From: Acidobacteriota bacterium
GTDB lineage: Bacteria > Acidobacteriota > Terriglobia > Terriglobales > Acidobacteriaceae
Direction of reading: 5' to 3'
DNA: 64,000 bases
Assembly (NCBI GenBank): GCA_021792135.1
Contig: JAJYVF010000001.1
Coordinates: forward strand, 186,001-250,000
Part shown: positions 26,455 to 36,217 of the stretch, one piece after another
How the letters are laid out: each line of letters starts with the position of its first letter
How positions within the stretch are numbered: position 1 is the first letter of the stretch
Notes under the pieces: generated by a model
Told to the model about the DNA's origin: nothing
The model's database searches: none
The model's input: only the letters and a program-made list of their open reading frames with translations
Made by a program: the position numbers and the translations under genes

Positions 26455-27210
26455 CTACCCCCGCGCACGGGGGATCGGGATCGCTTCGCCATCGCGCAGG
26501 ACCGACACTGGCAGCGCTTCAGAATGAAGCCGCTGCAGGAAGCCCGGAATTTCCGCCTCGGCCATCCGCAGGCACTGGCGGTTGCCAAAACTCCGCCCCA
26601 GCTGCCGCGGAGCCGCCTCCAGCCACCGCCGCCGCGCCGCGGTGTCGGACCGCGACGGGTCCAGCGCCTCTCCCGCAAGCCGGGAGATCCGCAGCAGGCG
26701 CCGCGCCGGTTCAGCCGCCACGGACCACACGAGCAGCGAAGTACCCGCCGGCGCCGGATCGGTTTCGAGCAGAGGAACGGCTCCACGTTCTTTCAGCATG
26801 AGCGCGCCGTTCTGCCCGCCGGACTGTCCGACGGAAATCAGATCCGGCTGCAAACCGCGCTCGACCAGTTCCTCGATGCATCGCCGTGGATCGGCCTTCA
26901 GGCAGACCGAAACCGGCCGGCTTCGGCGCAGCTCATTTTTCAGGATCCGCAGCGCCTCATTCAGATTACTGACCACGAAATCGCAGAGCCCGTTCCGCAG
27001 CGCACCGGAGACCCGGGCTGCCTCATCGTCTGCGCAAAGCGAAGCCGCGCCGGCTACGCTACCCGCCACGATCGCGGCGATCCCATCCGCATCGAGCGCG
27101 GACCGGAACAGCAACTTGCCGCCCAGCCCGCGTCCGAAGTGCTCAAGGGCGACACGGCTCAGCGACAGGTAGACTTCATGGATTCGCTCCAGTTCGGGAA
27201 GGATCAGCAT
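26455..27210 (-). CDS. Uncharacterised protein, 251 aa
   Basis: No firm family. Starts MLILPELERIHEVYLSLSR (ATG 27210). It contains a putative nucleotide or substrate-binding helix region (CADDEAARVSGALRNGLCDF), VVSNLNEALRILKNELRRSRPVSVCL, and a Gly-rich SVGQSGGQNGALML. The middle block distantly recalls urocanase-like proteins, but I would not assign that. No signal peptide or membrane segment, so cytoplasmic. The frame is open upstream to 27351, but that extension lacks a ribosome-binding site. The Oar/TonB receptor ends 154 bp upstream. Confidence 0.62.
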   Translation of the reverse strand: MLILPELERIHEVYLSLSRVALEHFGRGLGGKLLFRSALDADGIAAIVAGSVAGAASLCADDEAARVSGALRNGLCDFVVSNLNEALRILKNELRRSRPVSVCLKADPRRCIEELVERGLQPDLISVGQSGGQNGALMLKERGAVPLLETDPAPAGTSLLVWSVAAEPARRLLRISRLAGEALDPSRSDTAARRRWLEAAPRQLGRSFGNRQCLRMAEAEIPGFLQRLHSEALPVSVLRDGEAIPIPRARG

Positions 27211-27363
27211 GCCTGCTGCGATTCTGCCACACGCCACTGCACTCCCGCGCTGCCTGATGCCATCTCTCCCAAAGCGGGAAATCCAGGGAAAACCTGCCCC
27301 GGGCACATTGCCTTGCAGGGCTCCGGTCTCACCGGCGTCCGGCAAAACCATCCTGCTCTGAAT

Positions 27364-30300
27364 CTAGTAAATCAGCTTGAGCGAGAACTGGATCTGGCGC
27401 GAGGTGCCGGCGGTCTTGCTGATCTCTCCAAAGCCCGAACCCTTGATGGTGTTGGCGGGCAGGCCCATGTTCACAATATTGAAGAGGTTGAAGAACTCCC
27501 CCCGAAACTGCAGGTCGGTGCGTTCCACGCCGCTGCTGCGATGGCCGAAAGGCGTGTCCTTGATGAGGGCGTAATCGAAGTCGTAGTAAGCGGGGCCGAA
27601 GAAGGTGTTGCGTCCCAGGGTGCCGAGGCGTCCGGAGTTGGGGCCGGAGCCGCCGGGAATGCCGATCGGAATATAGAAATAGGAGCTGTTGTCCGCACCC
27701 TTCCCGAGGTAATCTTCCCGCGGGCGCGTGGAGCTGTGCGCGGTGGAGAGGTCGGGCTTCCCGATCTGATCGGGGCGGTCGGTGCCGTTGGTCCCATAGC
27801 CGGTCTGCTGGATTCCCGAATAGATGGTGAAGGGTGAGCCGCTGGTGATGGTGGAGATGCTGAGGAACTCCCATCCCCACGTGAGCGGCCGCACGGACTG
27901 GGGAAAGATGTCCTGGAGATGAAGGTCCTGGGCGGCGCTGAGGGTGAAGGCGTGGGCGACATCGAAGTTCGAGGGGCCCTTTTCCGGGTGGGTATTGTAG
28001 GGATCCTGGGGGTAGGGCAGAGCCACGGCTCCGGTGGAACCGGTGCCGCCGATCACGGCGCTGGTATCGTCCAGCGACTTCGACCATGTGTAGCCGGCCT
28101 GAATGCCGGGGCCTCCGTGTCTGAAGGTGCCGGCCAGGGAGGTCTGCAGCGCGTTGTAGGAGGAGTGGGCGGTGGCCGTAATGATCTGCTCAAGACCATA
28201 GCCGCCGGTCACGTTGCCCTTGCTGTCGAAGTGGGTAAAGGGGGCAAAGCCCGGGTCCGCGCCGGGGAAGGCATTGGGGAACGAGGTGCGCGGCAGCCGG
28301 AAGGATGCGGTGCCCACATAGGCGGCATCCGCCGTCAGTCCGCCAATCTGGCGCTCGAACCCCAGGGTCCAGGCCTGGAGGTAGCCGTCGCCGAAATGAC
28401 GGTCCACGGCGCTGATATTGAGCAGCGAGAGCTGGTGCGACGGCGAGAGAGCGGCCATGTCTTCCTGGTAGCGATTGACGTCCATGGGGGTGTTGGGCGC
28501 CACGTTCTTCGGATTGCCGCTCGCGAAGATGTTCTGGCCGGAGGGCGTATAGGCGGGCGGCAGCTGCGAGGGCGTGATGGAGAATCCGTACTGGATGGGC
28601 GCGCCTTTGGCGGAGTTGATGCGCGGGTAAATGGCAAAGGGCGTGGAACCAGTGAGGAAGTTATCCTGCCAGATGTTGGGCGGGATGACGGTGATGGCCC
28701 CGCCCACGTGAACCACGAACTGGCTGGGCGCGCGCCAGTCCAGCTGCACGCGGGGCCCCCAGCCGTTCCAGCCGGACTGGTAGCCGGGCTGGGGATCGAT
28801 GACGTACACCTGATCGGAGCCCTGGGGCGGATACACCTTGAGAAAACCGGCGGTACGGTGGGCGCGCTCGGTGATGGGCGAGTAGACCTCATACCGCAGG
28901 CCGTAATCGAGCGAGAAGCTGGGAGAGATTTTCCAGGTGTCCTGGGCGTAGACGTTCACGTCGTTGCGGTTGATGGCGGCCGGGCCGATGTGGGGGCCGC
29001 TGGAGAAATAAGGCGGCGCGACGGCCACGGTGTAGTCGTAGGGATAGCCGATCAGCAGGCTGCTGAGCGTGTCGGGCAGAGGATCGCCGGGCTGGATATC
29101 GTGCGTCCCGCTCTGCGAGGGGATAAAGATGGGCGAGTAGACGGTGCCGCCGCCGAAATCGTACTCGCCGTTGGGACTGATGCCGTAATAGGTGGTATCG
29201 CGGTTCAGGCGTACTTCCCCGCCGAATTTCACCTCGTGGCTGCCGGTCGTCCAGGTGAAATTCTGCTGGCCCTGGAAGAGGTTGCCGAAGGCCGACATCA
29301 CGGAGCCGCCGGCGGTATTGAAGCCCTCGAAGAGGCCGTCGACGAATTTGATGGCCGGGTCGGTGTGGTTGGGCGTGGGGAAGGACGGCGTGGTGCGGGT
29401 AATGCTCAGCGAGGACTGCCAGAGGAAGCGCGGCGAGACGGTTCGGGTGTAGGTGAAGACCACGTTGCGCTGGCGGTCCACATACTGGACGCCGAAGGTG
29501 GGGTCGAGGAGGGTTTGATCGGGGTTGGTGGTCGGCCCGGTCATGTTGTCCCAGGTGAAGCGGGAGAAGAACTTCCCTTTTGCGCCGAGGTTCTGGTCGA
29601 TGCGGATGGAAAACTGGTCGGCGTTGGTCGCCACGTTGGAGGGAGCCGCAAAGGTGCGGTCTCCGTAGGCCCCGGTGGGCAGGTTGGGCAGGGGATAACG
29701 GGCCAGCACGGCGGCGATGCGGGGATCGATGGGCAGCATCAGGGTGTCGGTGCTGCCGTCGGGGAAGCGCAGCGTGTCGCGTCCGGCGCGCTCGGCGGCT
29801 GTCGGCACGGGGAAGACCTGGGTGGTGCCGAGGACCTGGCGAAAGCCCTGATACTCACCGAAGTAGAAGGTCTTGCCGCGCCCGTCGTAGAGGTGGGGCA
29901 GGTAGACAGGACCTCCGTTGGTGAATCCAAACTCATTGCGCTTGAAGGGCGGGATGCGTCCGGGATCCGCGATCGAGGGATGATCGAAGAAATTGCGGGC
30001 ATCGAGGACGGAGTTGCGCAGGAACTCAAAGAAGGAGCCGTGAAAGCCGCTCTGGCCCGAGCGCGTGACGATGTTGGTGAAACCGGCAGCGCCGCGGCCG
30101 ATCTCGGCCGGCATCCAGCCGGAGCTGGACTGGAGGTCCTCGATGGCATCGACGTTGAAGTTGGGGAAGGCGGCGCCGCCCATCTCGGGATCGCTGATGT
30201 CGGCTCCGTCCATGGCGAAGACGGCCTCGACCCCGCGCTGGCCGTTGATGGCGAACTGCTGGGTGAAATTGGTGGCGCCGTTCACATCGGTCATGGTTCC

Positions 30301-30813
30301 GGCGGCCAGCAGCAGCAGGGTGCTGAAGTCGCGGCCATTGAGCGGCAGTGAGCTCACCGCCTGGCTGGACAGCTCCTCGCCGCCGGTGGTGTCGCGCTCG
30401 GTTCCGGAGGGCGCGATGGGCGCCGCACTGATGCTCAGGGTGTTCTGGTCGGAGAGCGTGAGCACGATGGCGACAGCCGGCAGGCCGAAGGCGATGGCCG
30501 CCGTTGCGGGCCTGCCCTTCAGACGGACCGCGAGCCGGTGCCGGCCCGGGGGAACGGCGAGAAACGAGAAGCTGCCGTCCGACCGGGTCACGGTGGTGCG
30601 AAGACCGCCCCCACCGGAAAGGACAATCGTCGCCCCGGCGATGGGCTGCCCGGAAGAGTTGCGCAGCACACCGCCCCAGCCGCGAATCACCGTCGTCTGC
30701 TGAGCCCACTGCGGCGAGGTGAACAGGAGAGACCCGAGCAGGAACCAGATCGCCGCTTTCGAAATCCTACTGCCCTGCCTTCTCAGACTAAAAAGACTGC
30801 TGATATCGATCAC
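27364..30813 (-). CDS. Oar-like TonB-dependent receptor with carboxypeptidase-regulatory domain
   Basis: Outer-membrane beta-barrel of about 1149 residues, expected to import large substrates with TonB energy. Signal peptide (AIWFLLGSLLFTSPQWAQ), then a carboxypeptidase-regulatory-like domain (GWGGVLRNSSGQPIAGATIV ... RSDGSFSFLAVPPGRHRLAV), a plug (SSLPLNGRDFSTLLLLAAG, AINGQRGVEAVFAMDGADIS, GFTNIVTRSGQSGFHGSFFE) and a long barrel with many aromatic-ended strands, finishing in QIQFSLKLIY. The terminal aromatic residue suits BAM assembly. Start GTG at 30813 has AGGGAG upstream; GTG 30828 is an alternative. It lies downstream of the alpha-L-fucosidase on the same strand, suggesting glycan uptake. 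Confidence 0.9.
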   Translation of the reverse strand: MIDISSLFSLRRQGSRISKAAIWFLLGSLLFTSPQWAQQTTVIRGWGGVLRNSSGQPIAGATIVLSGGGGLRTTVTRSDGSFSFLAVPPGRHRLAVRLKGRPATAAIAFGLPAVAIVLTLSDQNTLSISAAPIAPSGTERDTTGGEELSSQAVSSLPLNGRDFSTLLLLAAGTMTDVNGATNFTQQFAINGQRGVEAVFAMDGADISDPEMGGAAFPNFNVDAIEDLQSSSGWMPAEIGRGAAGFTNIVTRSGQSGFHGSFFEFLRNSVLDARNFFDHPSIADPGRIPPFKRNEFGFTNGGPVYLPHLYDGRGKTFYFGEYQGFRQVLGTTQVFPVPTAAERAGRDTLRFPDGSTDTLMLPIDPRIAAVLARYPLPNLPTGAYGDRTFAAPSNVATNADQFSIRIDQNLGAKGKFFSRFTWDNMTGPTTNPDQTLLDPTFGVQYVDRQRNVVFTYTRTVSPRFLWQSSLSITRTTPSFPTPNHTDPAIKFVDGLFEGFNTAGGSVMSAFGNLFQGQQNFTWTTGSHEVKFGGEVRLNRDTTYYGISPNGEYDFGGGTVYSPIFIPSQSGTHDIQPGDPLPDTLSSLLIGYPYDYTVAVAPPYFSSGPHIGPAAINRNDVNVYAQDTWKISPSFSLDYGLRYEVYSPITERAHRTAGFLKVYPPQGSDQVYVIDPQPGYQSGWNGWGPRVQLDWRAPSQFVVHVGGAITVIPPNIWQDNFLTGSTPFAIYPRINSAKGAPIQYGFSITPSQLPPAYTPSGQNIFASGNPKNVAPNTPMDVNRYQEDMAALSPSHQLSLLNISAVDRHFGDGYLQAWTLGFERQIGGLTADAAYVGTASFRLPRTSFPNAFPGADPGFAPFTHFDSKGNVTGGYGLEQIITATAHSSYNALQTSLAGTFRHGGPGIQAGYTWSKSLDDTSAVIGGTGSTGAVALPYPQDPYNTHPEKGPSNFDVAHAFTLSAAQDLHLQDIFPQSVRPLTWGWEFLSISTITSGSPFTIYSGIQQTGYGTNGTDRPDQIGKPDLSTAHSSTRPREDYLGKGADNSSYFYIPIGIPGGSGPNSGRLGTLGRNTFFGPAYYDFDYALIKDTPFGHRSSGVERTDLQFRGEFFNLFNIVNMGLPANTIKGSGFGEISKTAGTSRQIQFSLKLIY

Positions 30814-30998
30814 GCGCTCCCTGATCACACCGAACCCTGATCCCTGAGTTTTGCAGGAGAAATCCTTGGGCAGTGTACCCTGTCCCTGCCTGCGGCGGTT
30901 GAGAATTTCGTCGAATCGTTCCGCTTCCGCACGATTGAGCGAGGTTCGGCGCCCGGAACGGAACCGAACCCTCGGCCTACGTCCTTCCGGAACGGACC

Positions 30999-32342
30999 TC
31001 AGACGCCCGCTCTGGGCTTGTTCTCCCTCACGTAGAGCGTGTCCTGAATCGGCTCCGACTCGCACTCGATGGCAATCGTCGTCAGCGGCCAGTCGGGGGC
31101 CTTCTCCGGCAGGCCGATCAGTTTGGTCTGGAAGTCGTCCTGCGCGATCTTCACCTCCGTGCCGGTCTTCAGCAGGCGGGCCGAGAGGGCTTTGGTGCGC
31201 AGGCCGCTCAACGCCACGTAATTGCCAGGCCAGAAGTAGACATGCATATAGAGGGTATTGCCGATGCGGGTGAAATTGGCATAGTCCGAGTGCCGTACCT
31301 GGCACAGCTCCGCCTGGTAGATGGTGTGGCCGTTGGTCTGCAGCCACTCGCCGACCTCGGTGAGGACCCGCACGGACTCTTCAGGGACGGAGCCGTCCGG
31401 CTTCGGGCCGATGTTGAGCAGGTAATTTCCGCCGTCGCGCGAGCACTGGATGAGGTTGCGGATTACGGTCCGCGAAGATTTCCAGTTGTCGTCGGCGCGC
31501 TGATAACCCCAGCTGTCGTTGAGGGTCATACAGGCTTCCCAGGCGCGCCCGTTCTTCGCGGCCTCGATGTGCTGTTCGGGGGTCGAGAAGTCGCCGGGCA
31601 GGCGGTTACGGTTGTTCACGATGATCTCCGGCTGGAGCTGGAAGACCATCTCGTTCATCCGCTCGGATTCCCATCCGTTGGCATCAAGCGGCCAGGCGAC
31701 GTCGTACCACAGCACGTCGACCTTGCCGTAATTGGTCAGGATCTCGCGGATGAGGCCGTGGGTGTAATCCACAAAGCGGCGGCGGGCGGCCTCGTCGGTC
31801 ATGCAGCGGGCGCCGTCGGGATGATGCCAGTCCATGAGCGAGTAGTAGAAGCCGACGTGCATGCCCTCGGCGCGGGCGGCCTCGACATATTCGTGCACCA
31901 GATCGCGCCCGGGGCCCTGCTTCGGAGCGCAGTAGTCGGTCTGCGTGGTGTTGAAGTTGCAGAAGCCCTCGTGGTGCTTGGTGGTCATCACCATGTATTT
32001 CATGCCGGCGGCCTTCGCCAGCCTGGCCCAGGCGCGGGGGCAGTTCGGAGCCGGATGAAACGTCGTGGCATGCGCGGTGTATTCGCCGATGGGGATCGCT
32101 TCCTCCTCCATTACCCACTCATGGCGGCCGATGGTGCTGTAGACGCCGAAATGGATGAACATGCCGAAGCGCGCCGCGTGCCACCACTGCATCCGCTGGT
32201 CGCGGGTCTGCGCCTGGCGGATGTCGGTTGGAGACTGGGGTGCCGTCTGGGAGCTTCCGCTTTGCTGCGCCAGCACTTTCGAGACGCCCGCCGCCATGGC
32301 GGAGGCGCCGGTAGCCTTCAACAGATCGCGACGTGAAAGCAT
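30999..32342 (-). CDS. Alpha-L-fucosidase (GH29), Tat-exported
   Basis: 447-residue retaining glycosidase that removes alpha-L-fucose from glycans. A twin-arginine signal (SRRDLLKATGASAMAAG) sends it across the inner membrane. GH29 features: WWHAARFGMFIHFGVYS, YMVMTTKHHEGFCNF, VGFYYSLMDWHHPDG, and VDVLWYDVAWP with the expected nucleophile Asp, then DGGNYLLNIGPKPDGSVP. C-terminal beta domain follows. ATG 32342 has AAAGGAAG upstream. Followed by the TonB receptor after 185 bp, so the two may form a small utilisation locus; no regulator or SusD partner is present. Confidence 0.93.
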   Translation of the reverse strand: MLSRRDLLKATGASAMAAGVSKVLAQQSGSSQTAPQSPTDIRQAQTRDQRMQWWHAARFGMFIHFGVYSTIGRHEWVMEEEAIPIGEYTAHATTFHPAPNCPRAWARLAKAAGMKYMVMTTKHHEGFCNFNTTQTDYCAPKQGPGRDLVHEYVEAARAEGMHVGFYYSLMDWHHPDGARCMTDEAARRRFVDYTHGLIREILTNYGKVDVLWYDVAWPLDANGWESERMNEMVFQLQPEIIVNNRNRLPGDFSTPEQHIEAAKNGRAWEACMTLNDSWGYQRADDNWKSSRTVIRNLIQCSRDGGNYLLNIGPKPDGSVPEESVRVLTEVGEWLQTNGHTIYQAELCQVRHSDYANFTRIGNTLYMHVYFWPGNYVALSGLRTKALSARLLKTGTEVKIAQDDFQTKLIGLPEKAPDWPLTTIAIECESEPIQDTLYVRENKPRAGV

Positions 32343-32543
32343 GGTCTTCCTTTTGCTGCGGGGATTTGGGCGCCTGGGCTTCCGGGGTCTCCAGGCCAGC
32401 AACAGGGTAAACCGCAAAGCCGCGATCCGGTATGGGTCCGGGGGGCCGGGGGCGAAATGTTCCCGCAGGCCGGGACGATGGCCCCGCACGGCAGACACTC
32501 CGTTCCCGCGGCCTGCCGCCGGGCGGGAAGATCGGGCTGCGTT

Positions 32544-32549
32544 TATAAT
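32544..32549 (+). promoter_or_regulatory. Consensus -10 box (TATAAT) upstream of the PpiD-like gene
   Basis: Perfect TATAAT 90 bp before the ATG at 32639, in an otherwise GC-rich intergenic region. No clear -35 element at the usual spacing, so sigma-70-type promoter is likely but not complete. Confidence 0.4.
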
Positions 32550-32638
32550 GAGGATGCTCCCTGCCGCAACGGGAACTCGATCTCTGCGCGCCTCAGGCCG
32601 CCAGAGCGCTCGCAACAGAAAAGGCAGTCGACCCATCC

Positions 32639-34615
32639 ATGATCCGCTTCCTGCAGAAAGACACCCGCTTCACCAAGGCAATCTTTGTCGTCATCATCGC
32701 GGCCACCTGCGTGCTGATGGTCATCTTCCTCGTGCCCGGCATCTTCAACGACACGGCGAGCAATTCCGACACCTACGCCAGCATCCGTCACGGCGGGTTC
32801 ATCGGGCGCTTTCTGCCGGCCCAGGATACGATTTCCACCGCCGACGTGCAGATCGTGGCCAAGCGCATGATGCGCGGACAGCAGATTCCCGACATGCTGA
32901 TGCCCATGGTGATGCAGCAGGCGGCGCAGGTGGTGATCCAGCAGCGCATCCTGCAGGAGGAGGCACATCGGCTGGGCATTACCGCGACGGACGACGATGC
33001 GCGGCGCTTTCTGCACACCGGCATGTGGGGCGAGGTGCTCTTTCCCGACGGCAATTACATTGGCGACGAGCGCTATGCGGAGCTGGTTTCGGACAACTTC
33101 GGCATGACGACGGAGAAGTTCGAGAACGAGATCAAGGATCAGATCGTTTCCGATCGGCTGCGCGACCTGGTCACCGGCGGCGTGACCGTTTCCCCCGCCG
33201 AGGTGCGGGATTCCTATCGCAGGCAGGCGACGAAGATCAAGTTCACCTATGCGGTGCTCAGCGCCGACGATCTGAGCAAGACCATCAATCCGACGGATGC
33301 GGAATTACAGACCTTCTTCACGCAGAATGCGGCGCGTTACCACAACGCCGATCCCGAGACGAGGAAGATTGACTACATCACCCTGACCGACAAGGACCTG
33401 CCGGGCGGCAAGCCGCAGGTGACCGACGCCGAGGTGCAGCAGTACTACAGCCAGAACATCCAGAACTACCACGTGGACGCGCAGGTGAAAGTGCGCCACA
33501 TCCTGATCTCCGTCGATCCCAGCGCCACGCCCGCGGTTGACGCGGCAGCAAAGGCCAAAGCGCAGAAGATCCTCGATGAGCTGCGCAAGGACGACGGCAG
33601 GAACTTTGCCGAACTGGCGAAGAAGTACTCCGACGATCCGGGCAGCAAGGACCAGGGCGGAGAGCTGGGCTGGATCAAGCACGGCGTGACCGTGCCGGAG
33701 TTCGATAAGACGGCCTTCTCCCTGCAGCCGGGACAGATCTCCGGGCTGGTCCGGACCAAATTCGGCTATCACATCATCCAGACCGAGGATAAGCAGGCCG
33801 CGCACACGAAGCCGCTGGACGAGGTGCGGAGCTCAATCGTCGACATCCTGACAAAGCAGAAGGAAGCGCAGGCCGGGCAGGCCTTCGCGCAGCAGCTGGC
33901 GGCGGAGGCGCAGAAGTCGGGGCTGGCGCAGACGGCGGCCGCGCACCACCTGAAGGTGGAGAGCACGGATTACATAGCCGCAAACTCGGACCTGCCCGGC
34001 ATGACCGACAGCTCGAAGCTGCTGGCTGCGGCCTTTGCGGCGCAACCGAACAGCGCGCCCCAGGTGGCCGCGACCGGTGACAGCGCTTATGCCGTCTTCC
34101 AGGCCACGGGGATGAAACCGGCGCACACGCCGACCTTCGACGAGTACAAGTCGCATATCCTCGCCGATTTCCGCGATCAGCAGGTGACGTCGCTGCTGGC
34201 CCGCAAGACCAACGAGCTGGCCGACCGGGCGCGCGTGGAGAACGATCTGGCGAAGGCCGCGAAGGAAGTGGGCGCGACCCTCAAGACCAGCGACCTGGTG
34301 GGACGCGACGATCAGGTTCCGGACGTGGGCCAGATGGCCAGCGCCGCGCCTTCGCTGTTTGACCTGAAGGTGAACCAGATCAGCAACGCGATCGACGATG
34401 GGCATACCGGCGTGGTGGCGCAGATCCTCGACAAGCAGGAACCCTCGGATGCGGACATCGCGAAGAACTTCGATTCGACGCGCGATACCCTGCTGAACCA
34501 GCGTCGCGACCAGGTTTATGAAGTGTTCATGGGCAACCTTGTAACAAGCTATGAAAAGGCGGACCGCGTCCTTCTGAACCGGAGGATGCAGCAGAACCCG
34601 CTGAGCGGAACTTAG
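32639..34615 (+). CDS. PpiD/SurA-like peptidyl-prolyl isomerase chaperone
   Basis: 658-residue inner-membrane-anchored periplasmic folding factor. One membrane helix (about 13-35, AIFVVIIAATCVLMVIFLVPG), a SurA_N-like helical region (about 55-190), then a PpiC/parvulin domain at about 280-385 (VRHILISVDP, FAELAKKYSDDPGSKDQGGELGW, GYHIIQTED), and a helical C-terminal region. Length and layout match PpiD. It helps fold outer-membrane proteins, such as the TonB receptor encoded nearby. Followed by an intrinsic terminator. Confidence 0.88.
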   Translation: MIRFLQKDTRFTKAIFVVIIAATCVLMVIFLVPGIFNDTASNSDTYASIRHGGFIGRFLPAQDTISTADVQIVAKRMMRGQQIPDMLMPMVMQQAAQVVIQQRILQEEAHRLGITATDDDARRFLHTGMWGEVLFPDGNYIGDERYAELVSDNFGMTTEKFENEIKDQIVSDRLRDLVTGGVTVSPAEVRDSYRRQATKIKFTYAVLSADDLSKTINPTDAELQTFFTQNAARYHNADPETRKIDYITLTDKDLPGGKPQVTDAEVQQYYSQNIQNYHVDAQVKVRHILISVDPSATPAVDAAAKAKAQKILDELRKDDGRNFAELAKKYSDDPGSKDQGGELGWIKHGVTVPEFDKTAFSLQPGQISGLVRTKFGYHIIQTEDKQAAHTKPLDEVRSSIVDILTKQKEAQAGQAFAQQLAAEAQKSGLAQTAAAHHLKVESTDYIAANSDLPGMTDSSKLLAAAFAAQPNSAPQVAATGDSAYAVFQATGMKPAHTPTFDEYKSHILADFRDQQVTSLLARKTNELADRARVENDLAKAAKEVGATLKTSDLVGRDDQVPDVGQMASAAPSLFDLKVNQISNAIDDGHTGVVAQILDKQEPSDADIAKNFDSTRDTLLNQRRDQVYEVFMGNLVTSYEKADRVLLNRRMQQNPLSGT

Positions 34616-34636
34616 GCGCCGGCGCAACAGACAACC

Positions 34637-34681
34637 GAGGCCCGTGCTGTTCGAATCTGTTCGAAGCGCGGGCCTTTCTTT
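34637..34681 (+). terminator. Intrinsic terminator after the PpiD-like gene
   Basis: GGCCCGTGCT and AGCGCGGGCC can pair over 10 bp (one G-U), around a loop containing two TTCGAA copies, followed directly by TTTCTTT. It lies 21 bp after the stop and 24 bp before malQ, so malQ is probably transcribed separately. Confidence 0.75.
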
Positions 34682-34704
34682 GGCCCGTCAACCAGGATGG
34701 ATGC

Positions 34705-36213
34705 ATGCCGTTTGAGCGCTCCTCGGGACTCCTGCTGCATATTTCTTCTCTGCCTTCTTCCGGTGGCATCGGCGACATGGGACCGGAAGCATACGCCTTT
34801 GCGGATTTCCTGGCCGCTGCCAGACAACGGCTGTGGCAGGTTCTGCCGCTGGGACCGACAGGGTACGGTAATTCCCCTTATGCAGGGCTCTCCGCGTTTG
34901 CCGGCAATCCCCTGCTGCTGTCGCTCGAACGGCTCGCCGAGCGCGGATGGATCGATCGGCAGCGCCTCGCCAGCCTGCCGGGAACTTCCGCCCAGGTGGA
35001 CTACGAAGAGGTTTCGGCGAAAAAGCTGCCGCTGATCGAAGAGGCCGCGCGGAATTTTCTTCACCGGCACTCCGGCGCGGAATGGGCTCACTTCGAGAGC
35101 TATTGCCGCGAAAACGCCACCTGGCTGAACGCATGGGCCGTCTACAGCGTGCTGCGGCGCAAATTCAGCTATGTCTCCTGGAACCAGTGGCCGGATGAGG
35201 TGAAGCACCGCGATCCGCAGGCGCTGGAGGAGCTGCGCGGCGAACACGCGGAGGAGATCGCCACCGCGAAGGCCGTCCAGTTCGCCTTCGACGAGCAGTG
35301 GCAGGCGCTGCGGAAGTACTGTGCGGACCGCCGCATTCGCTTCATCGGCGACGTGCCGATTTTCGTCAACTACGACAGCGCCGATGTGTGGACGCATCCG
35401 GAGCTGTTTGAGCTGAACGGCGACCTTTCGCCGATTCGCGTGGCCGGCGTTCCGCCGGACTACTTCTCCGAGACGGGACAGCGCTGGGGAAACCCGCTGT
35501 ACCGATGGGAGGTGCTGGAGCAAAGCGGGTTTGCCTGGTGGGTGGACCGCATCCGGCGGGCGCATCTGCTCTACGATCTGATCCGGCTCGATCACTTCCG
35601 CGGATTCGAGGCCTACTGGGCGATCCCGGGCAGCGACGAGACCGCGGTGAACGGCCAATGGGTCAGGGCCCCCGGCGCGGCGCTCTTTCAGCGGCTGCAG
35701 GAGCAGCTGGGCCATCTGCCGTTCATTGCCGAGGATCTCGGCCTGATCACCAGAGAGGTGGACTCTCTGCGGGAGCGCTTCCGCCTGCCGGGTATGAAGG
35801 TGATCCAGTTTGGGTTTTCCGCGCCTGGAGCGCACATCCACCTGCCCCATCGATATGTAACCAATACCGTTGCCTATACAGGGACTCACGACAACGACAC
35901 GACCCGCGGCTGGTGGGAAGCGGGCGCGTCGGAAAACGAGAAGGCCGCCGTCCGCGCGTATGTGGAGACCAGGGACGGCTGCGTGGTGTGGCCGCTGATA
36001 CGCGCCGTGTCTGCCTCGGTGGCCGATACGTGCCTCTTTCCGGTGCAGGACATCCTCGAACTGGGCAGCCAGGCACGCATGAATACCCCTTCCCGGCTGA
36101 AGGGCAACTGGAGCTGGCGGTGCCCGGAGGGCGCGCTGACGCCCGCCCTGGCCGAGAAGCTCGCGGCCCTGGCCGAGGTAAGCGACCGCGACCGCCCGCA
36201 GCGCGAGGGCTGA
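34705..36213 (+). CDS. malQ: 4-alpha-glucanotransferase (amylomaltase)
   Basis: 502-residue GH77 enzyme that transfers maltosyl and longer glucan units between alpha-1,4-glucans. It is the short, Thermus-type form: LLHISSLPSSGGIGDMG at the N-terminus, LPLGPTGYGNSPY, LIRLDHFRGFEAYW with the nucleophile Asp, AEDLGLI with the acid/base Glu, and TGTHDNDT with the third carboxylate. It is convergent with treY, four bases between stops, so the pair handles maltodextrin and glycogen products, though each is separately transcribed. Confidence 0.95.
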   Translation: MPFERSSGLLLHISSLPSSGGIGDMGPEAYAFADFLAAARQRLWQVLPLGPTGYGNSPYAGLSAFAGNPLLLSLERLAERGWIDRQRLASLPGTSAQVDYEEVSAKKLPLIEEAARNFLHRHSGAEWAHFESYCRENATWLNAWAVYSVLRRKFSYVSWNQWPDEVKHRDPQALEELRGEHAEEIATAKAVQFAFDEQWQALRKYCADRRIRFIGDVPIFVNYDSADVWTHPELFELNGDLSPIRVAGVPPDYFSETGQRWGNPLYRWEVLEQSGFAWWVDRIRRAHLLYDLIRLDHFRGFEAYWAIPGSDETAVNGQWVRAPGAALFQRLQEQLGHLPFIAEDLGLITREVDSLRERFRLPGMKVIQFGFSAPGAHIHLPHRYVTNTVAYTGTHDNDTTRGWWEAGASENEKAAVRAYVETRDGCVVWPLIRAVSASVADTCLFPVQDILELGSQARMNTPSRLKGNWSWRCPEGALTPALAEKLAALAEVSDRDRPQREG

Positions 36214-36217
36214 ACCG

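Noticed and set aside
27919-30351. 810-codon plus-strand open frame
   Set aside because: Antisense to the TonB receptor; Gly/Val/Arg-rich composition with no domain.
34651-34665. TTCGAA-containing loop near malQ considered as a tRNA T-arm
   Set aside because: No acceptor stem, anticodon arm or D-arm surrounds it; it is the loop of the terminator.
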